In this document: positions 4,312 through 7,803 of the stretch, piece after piece
How the letters are laid out: each line of letters starts with the position of its first letter
Position numbering within the stretch: the stretch's first letter is position 1
Origin: an uncultured Clostridia bacterium
GTDB taxonomy: Bacteria > Bacillota > Clostridia > Christensenellales > UBA1242
Length of the DNA: 7,803 bases
Assembly (NCBI GenBank): GCA_947627585.1
Contig: CANQWP010000035.1
Coordinates: 1-7,803, forward strand
Reading direction: 5' to 3'
Notes under the pieces: generated by a model
Told to the model about the DNA's origin: nothing
Databases searched by the model: none
The model's input: only the letters and a program-made list of their open reading frames with translations
Translations under genes and position numbers: made by a program

Positions 4312-6570
4312 ATGGCACTTTCTGGAATCATTGAAGATATTGTTTTTCGAAACGACGAAAACGGCTATACGGTGGCACGCCTGGAACGCGAAGATGGCGA
4401 GGTGACGGTCGCCGGAAAGTTTATTGATGTGCAAATTGGCGCCGAAGTGACCCTTGAAGGCAAGTTTGAAAAGACAAAATACGGCGTGCAATATTCTTTT
4501 TCGTCCTATTCCATGTCCGTGCCGAAAAGTTTGGCGGGCATTGAAAAATATTTGGGCAGCGGGCTGATCCGCGGCGTTGGGCCAATCACGGCAAAGAAAA
4601 TCGTTGATCGATTTGGCAAAGACACGCTGGACGTTTTGGAATATACGCCACAAAAGCTTTCGCAAATTGCCGGCATAAGCGAGAAAAAAGCGGTGGAAAT
4701 CGGCTTTTCTTTCAAAGAACATCATGAGGTGCAAAACACAATCATCTATCTTCAAAATTTTCAAATCACAACCAATATGGCGCTGAAAATTTACAACATA
4801 TATCGCGAAAAAACCGCCGAAATTGTCAAAAACAATCCATATAAACTTGTTGAGGACATTGACGGGATTGGCTTTGTCACGGCCGACCGCATCGCGCAAA
4901 ATGTCGGCATTCCAACAAACTCAATGTTTCGCGTGCGCGCCGGGCTGATTTATGTGCTGAAAATCTCTTGCGAGAAAAATGGAAACACCTTTTTGCCGAA
5001 AGTTATGCTTTTGAGCGAGGCTTCGAAACAACTTGAACTCGATTTGGACGAAAACAAAGAAGTTTTTGATGAGGCTTTCGAGAGTCTTTGCATGGACAAA
5101 ACAGCCGTGACGACGTGGGTGGAAAGCCCAAAAGCGGACGACAACAAGTCACGCATGGAAATTGTCATGCTCTCGCGCTATTATTTCTATGAAACGTCCA
5201 TCGCGCAAAAACTTGTGTGGCTGAACTCATGCCAGCAAGAAGAAAAATATGACATCTCGCAAGACATTTTGGCGTTTGAACAACGAAACAAAATCATTTT
5301 TCACGAAGAGCAAAAGCGCGCGATTGAAGGGGCAATCAACAACGGTGTGTTTGTCATCACGGGCGGCCCAGGAACGGGAAAAACGACAATAATCAAGTGC
5401 ATTTTGGAGATTTTGCGCTCGCAGAGAAAGACCATCAACCTCTGCGCGCCGACCGGCCGTGCCGCAAAACGCATGAGCGACAGCACAAATTGCGAGGCAA
5501 AGACCATTCATCGTCTTTTGGAAGTCAACGCGCTGCAAGACGGCACAAGCTTTTTTGTGCACACCGAAAGCAACCCGCTCAAAACCGACTGCGTGATTGT
5601 GGATGAGGTGTCAATGGTGGACGCGCAGCTGATGTGCGCACTCTTGAAAGCCATGCCGCGCGACTGCAAACTGATTTTGGTGGGCGACAAGGACCAACTT
5701 CCAAGCGTAGGCCCGGGCAACGTTTTGGCGGACATTTTGCAAAGCGGAGTGATCTCTTTTTGCGCTCTTTCAAAAATCTTCCGCCAGGACGAAAAGAGTT
5801 TGATCATCACCAATGCGCACCTTATCAATGAGGGCAAAATGCCACTCATCGACAACACAAGTTTGGACTTTTTCTTTGAGAGCAAAGACGACCCAGAGAT
5901 CATCAAAAACACCATTTTGGAACTTGTCACAAGACGCTTGCCGAACTATTTGAAAATTGACGCCAAACAAATTCAAGTGCTTGCGCCACTCAAAGCCGGA
6001 GTTTGTGGCATTGAAAATCTGAACAAGTGCTTGCAAGAGACCATCAATCCGCCAAGTCCACAAAAAAGGCAACTTGAATTTTCACGCATCATCTTCCGCG
6101 AAGGCGACAAAGTTATGCAGATGTCAAACAACTATGACCTTTCTTGGATAAGACACGGGCGCTTTGCTGACGAAGTCGGGCAGGGCGTGTTCAACGGCGA
6201 CATTGGAGTTGTGAACACCATCGACCCGCAGACGGGCGAGGTGATTGTGGAGTTTGAGGACGGCCGCATTTGCAAATATACGCGGCTGGACCTTGGTGAT
6301 TTGTCGCTTTCATATGCCATCACCATTCACAAAAGCCAGGGCAGCGAGTTTGACGTCATCATCATTCCTGCAATTTCCGGGCCAAGCATCATCTTGACGC
6401 GCAACCTCATCTACACCGCCGTGACGCGTGCAAAAAAGATGGTGGTCATTGTCGGGGAGAAACAATATCTAAGGCGCATGGTCGCAAACAAATATACCGC
6501 CACACGTTTCACCAATTTGAAACGCCTTTTGATTGAAGCCAACGACAAAGTGAAGAATTTGTTTGAATAA
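4312..6570 (+). CDS. recD2: RecD2-type ATP-dependent DNA helicase (RecD/TraA family)
   Basis: A 752-residue superfamily 1B 5'-to-3' DNA helicase. In bacteria lacking RecBC, RecD2 helps in replication-fork maintenance and repair. The N-terminal OB-like domain (about 1-70) opens with SGIIEDIVFRNDENGYTVARL. A helix-hairpin-helix region (about 76-200) includes YLGSGLIRGVGPITAKKIV and DIDGIGFVTADRIA. Helicase motifs: Walker A GGPGTGKTT (351-359), Walker B VIVDEVSM with D431/E432, GDKDQLPSVG (458-467), ITIHKSQGSEFD (671-682) and YTAVTRAKK (701-709). The set is complete, so the protein should be active. Length fits the family (roughly 720-800). The open frame continues upstream to 3826, but that part is antisense to marR. 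The family's N-terminus begins at 4312, so I start there, although no ribosome site precedes it. It converges on the ATPase gene, and the two share a terminator. Confidence 0.96.
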   Translation: MALSGIIEDIVFRNDENGYTVARLEREDGEVTVAGKFIDVQIGAEVTLEGKFEKTKYGVQYSFSSYSMSVPKSLAGIEKYLGSGLIRGVGPITAKKIVDRFGKDTLDVLEYTPQKLSQIAGISEKKAVEIGFSFKEHHEVQNTIIYLQNFQITTNMALKIYNIYREKTAEIVKNNPYKLVEDIDGIGFVTADRIAQNVGIPTNSMFRVRAGLIYVLKISCEKNGNTFLPKVMLLSEASKQLELDLDENKEVFDEAFESLCMDKTAVTTWVESPKADDNKSRMEIVMLSRYYFYETSIAQKLVWLNSCQQEEKYDISQDILAFEQRNKIIFHEEQKRAIEGAINNGVFVITGGPGTGKTTIIKCILEILRSQRKTINLCAPTGRAAKRMSDSTNCEAKTIHRLLEVNALQDGTSFFVHTESNPLKTDCVIVDEVSMVDAQLMCALLKAMPRDCKLILVGDKDQLPSVGPGNVLADILQSGVISFCALSKIFRQDEKSLIITNAHLINEGKMPLIDNTSLDFFFESKDDPEIIKNTILELVTRRLPNYLKIDAKQIQVLAPLKAGVCGIENLNKCLQETINPPSPQKRQLEFSRIIFREGDKVMQMSNNYDLSWIRHGRFADEVGQGVFNGDIGVVNTIDPQTGEVIVEFEDGRICKYTRLDLGDLSLSYAITIHKSQGSEFDVIIIPAISGPSIILTRNLIYTAVTRAKKMVVIVGEKQYLRRMVANKYTATRFTNLKRLLIEANDKVKNLFE

Positions 6571-6605
6571 AAAAACGCAAAAACAAGTCATTTTTGCGCT
6601 TTTTT
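6571..6605. terminator. bidirectional terminator shared by recD2 and the P-type ATPase gene
   Basis: CGCAAAAA (6576-6583) and TTTTTGCG (6591-6598) form a perfect 8-bp stem with a seven-base loop. It is flanked by an A-run on the left and a T-run on the right, so both RNA strands end in a U-run. The recD2 stop is at 6568-6570. The ATPase stop codon (6590-6588) lies in the loop, and the ATPase's last three codons form one arm of the stem. Confidence 0.82.
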
Positions 6606-7803
6606 GTTTTCCAAGCCTTTTTCAGAAGCCTTTTTTGAGGAGACAATTTTTGTTTTTGAAGTTGTTGTTTTTGCCGCCTTTTTCTCACTTGTTGTTTTTG
6701 TGGAAGGTGCTTTTGTTGCCTCTTTTTTTGCTGGCTGCTTTTTTGCAGGTGTTTTTGTTGCCTTTTTTGTGGGCGACTTTTTTGTTTGTTTCGGCTCGGT
6801 CACAATTTCTTCCATAACTTCAAAAGTCTTGTTGTTCTCTTCTGTTTGCGCAGGGTTTTCTGTCACGTCTTCTGGGTTTTCAATCAAATCTTGCTCTTCC
6901 AAATCATTAGACTTCTTTGCCCACTTTTTCGGCTTGACTTTTTGCCAAACTCTTTCCCAAACAGCTGGCTTTGGCTCGATTCCTTGTGCAAGTTGTGCTT
7001 CGCGCCTTGCAAGCCACCACTGTTTCAAGTAGAAAGTGCCCACGACCAGTAAAATTGAGCAAAGGAGCAGTGTGATGAGCGTTGCGATCACCGGGAATGT
7101 GACGTCTGTCACCAAGAATATCTTTCCAAGAGCGGCAAGAACCGAAATGATGAGTGTTGCCGAAACTGTGACGCAGCCTGCGCGCAAAAGGTTAAGTGGC
7201 CAGCAAACCCACACAAGATTGATAAATCCTACGGCTGTGATGAGCAGTGTTGAAAGGGTTGTGAACTCTGCCGGGGTGATGGTGGCGGTGTTGCTTCGCA
7301 TGACAACAATGATGACAATGTTGATGAACATCAAAAAGGCGCATGGAATGGATTTTTTCAACACCTGCGGAATGAAGTTTCCGCGGATGATGTCGTTGTT
7401 TGGCTGGAAAGTCAAAATGAAAGAAGGAATTCCAATCACAAACATTTCAAGAAGCAGCAATTGCGCCGGCACAAAAGGATAAGAATTTGGGATGATGAGG
7501 GTGCAAATGCAAAGGCTGATTGTGAAAAGAGTTTTCATAAGATACAGCACCGATGAGTTTTGGACATTGTTGACAATTTGTCGGCCCTCTTTGACGACTG
7601 CCGGCAGGGCGGAAAAGTTGCTTTCCATCAAAACGAGATGGGAGATGTTGCGCGCCACTTCACTTCCGTCCGCCATCGCGATGGAACAGTTTGCTTCTTT
7701 GAGTGCCAAAGTGTCATTCACGCCGTCGCCGGTCATTGCAACAACGTTTCCGGAGGTTTTGAGAGCTTTGATGATCGTGTGTTTTTGCTCTGGCGTCACG
7801 CGG
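6588..7803 (-). CDS. cation-transporting P-type ATPase (CtpE-like), C-terminal part with a lysine-rich tail; runs off the right edge
   Basis: 404 residues are visible; the gene begins beyond the window. RVTPEQKHTIIKAL and VVAMTGDGVNDTLALKEA (TGDGVND at about 24-30) are the hinge of the P domain, where aspartates coordinate magnesium. Six hydrophobic segments follow, roughly 86-106, 113-131, 152-169, 184-205, 210-229 and 235-259, matching M5-M10 of a P-type pump. The phrase IGIPSFILTFQPN resembles the CtpE-like branch, for which calcium transport has been reported; the ion here is not shown. The pump normally ends after M10. Here about 145 more residues follow: a basic linker, an acidic stretch (about 299-323), and from about 337 a tail of Lys, Ala, Thr, Ser and Pro with repeated (S/T/A)(P)AKK-like units, resembling histone H1 tails. 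It is probably cytosolic. Not frameshifted; it stops in the shared terminator. Confidence 0.92.
   Translation of the reverse strand, partial: RVTPEQKHTIIKALKTSGNVVAMTGDGVNDTLALKEANCSIAMADGSEVARNISHLVLMESNFSALPAVVKEGRQIVNNVQNSSVLYLMKTLFTISLCICTLIIPNSYPFVPAQLLLLEMFVIGIPSFILTFQPNNDIIRGNFIPQVLKKSIPCAFLMFINIVIIVVMRSNTATITPAEFTTLSTLLITAVGFINLVWVCWPLNLLRAGCVTVSATLIISVLAALGKIFLVTDVTFPVIATLITLLLCSILLVVGTFYLKQWWLARREAQLAQGIEPKPAVWERVWQKVKPKKWAKKSNDLEEQDLIENPEDVTENPAQTEENNKTFEVMEEIVTEPKQTKKSPTKKATKTPAKKQPAKKEATKAPSTKTTSEKKAAKTTTSKTKIVSSKKASEKGLENKKAQK

Noticed and set aside
6604..7032. Plus-strand open frame rich in Phe, Val and Ala opposite the ATPase tail
   Set aside because: It is the complement of the lysine/alanine repeats; the opposite strand encodes a recognised ATPase without interruption.

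Overview
The window looks like chromosomal DNA of a low-GC Gram-positive bacterium. I infer Bacillota, probably an uncultured gut-type Clostridia lineage, from four things: housekeeping genes of moderate GC separated by very A/T-rich gaps, AGGAGG-type ribosome sites, sigma-A-like promoters with extended -10 elements, and the gene families present (ComFC, RecD2, MarR, Phd). TGA, TAG and TAA all act as stops, so the standard bacterial code fits. The genus cannot be read from the sequence alone.

Layout from left to right. A comFC-type competence gene runs off the left edge on the minus strand (1-306). A 400-base A/T-rich gap follows. It ends in a strong promoter and a 33-bp dyad driving a small two-helix membrane protein of the type IV secretion pilin kind (735-1151, plus strand), closed by a clear terminator. 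Next is a block of composite palindromic repeats (1238-1472 and 1800-1844) enclosing a small GIY-YIG nuclease gene (1485-1775, minus). Upstream of that is a lone Phd/YefM antitoxin gene (1853-2110, minus) with its own strong promoter and a candidate operator. Then come cysS (2200-3561, minus), a further repeat copy (3676-3775), and a marR-family regulator (3784-4167, minus). The regulator is divergent from recD2 (4312-6570, plus). recD2 converges on the 3' part of a P-type ATPase gene (6588-7803, minus) and shares a bidirectional terminator with it.

The parts do not form one pathway. comFC and recD2 both concern DNA uptake or repair, and cysS is housekeeping. MarR may control itself and perhaps recD2. 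The ATPase is a cation pump.

The most unusual stretch is 1200-2170, where a GIY-YIG nuclease, a toxinless antitoxin and several copies of a modular palindromic repeat lie together. Two hypotheses deserve testing: a nuclease-associated repeat family comparable in layout to REP/RAYT systems, or a Phd/GIY-YIG toxin-antitoxin pair. Other oddities are an orphan conjugation-type pilin, a histone-H1-like lysine/alanine tail on the ATPase, and near-leaderless starts for both marR and recD2.
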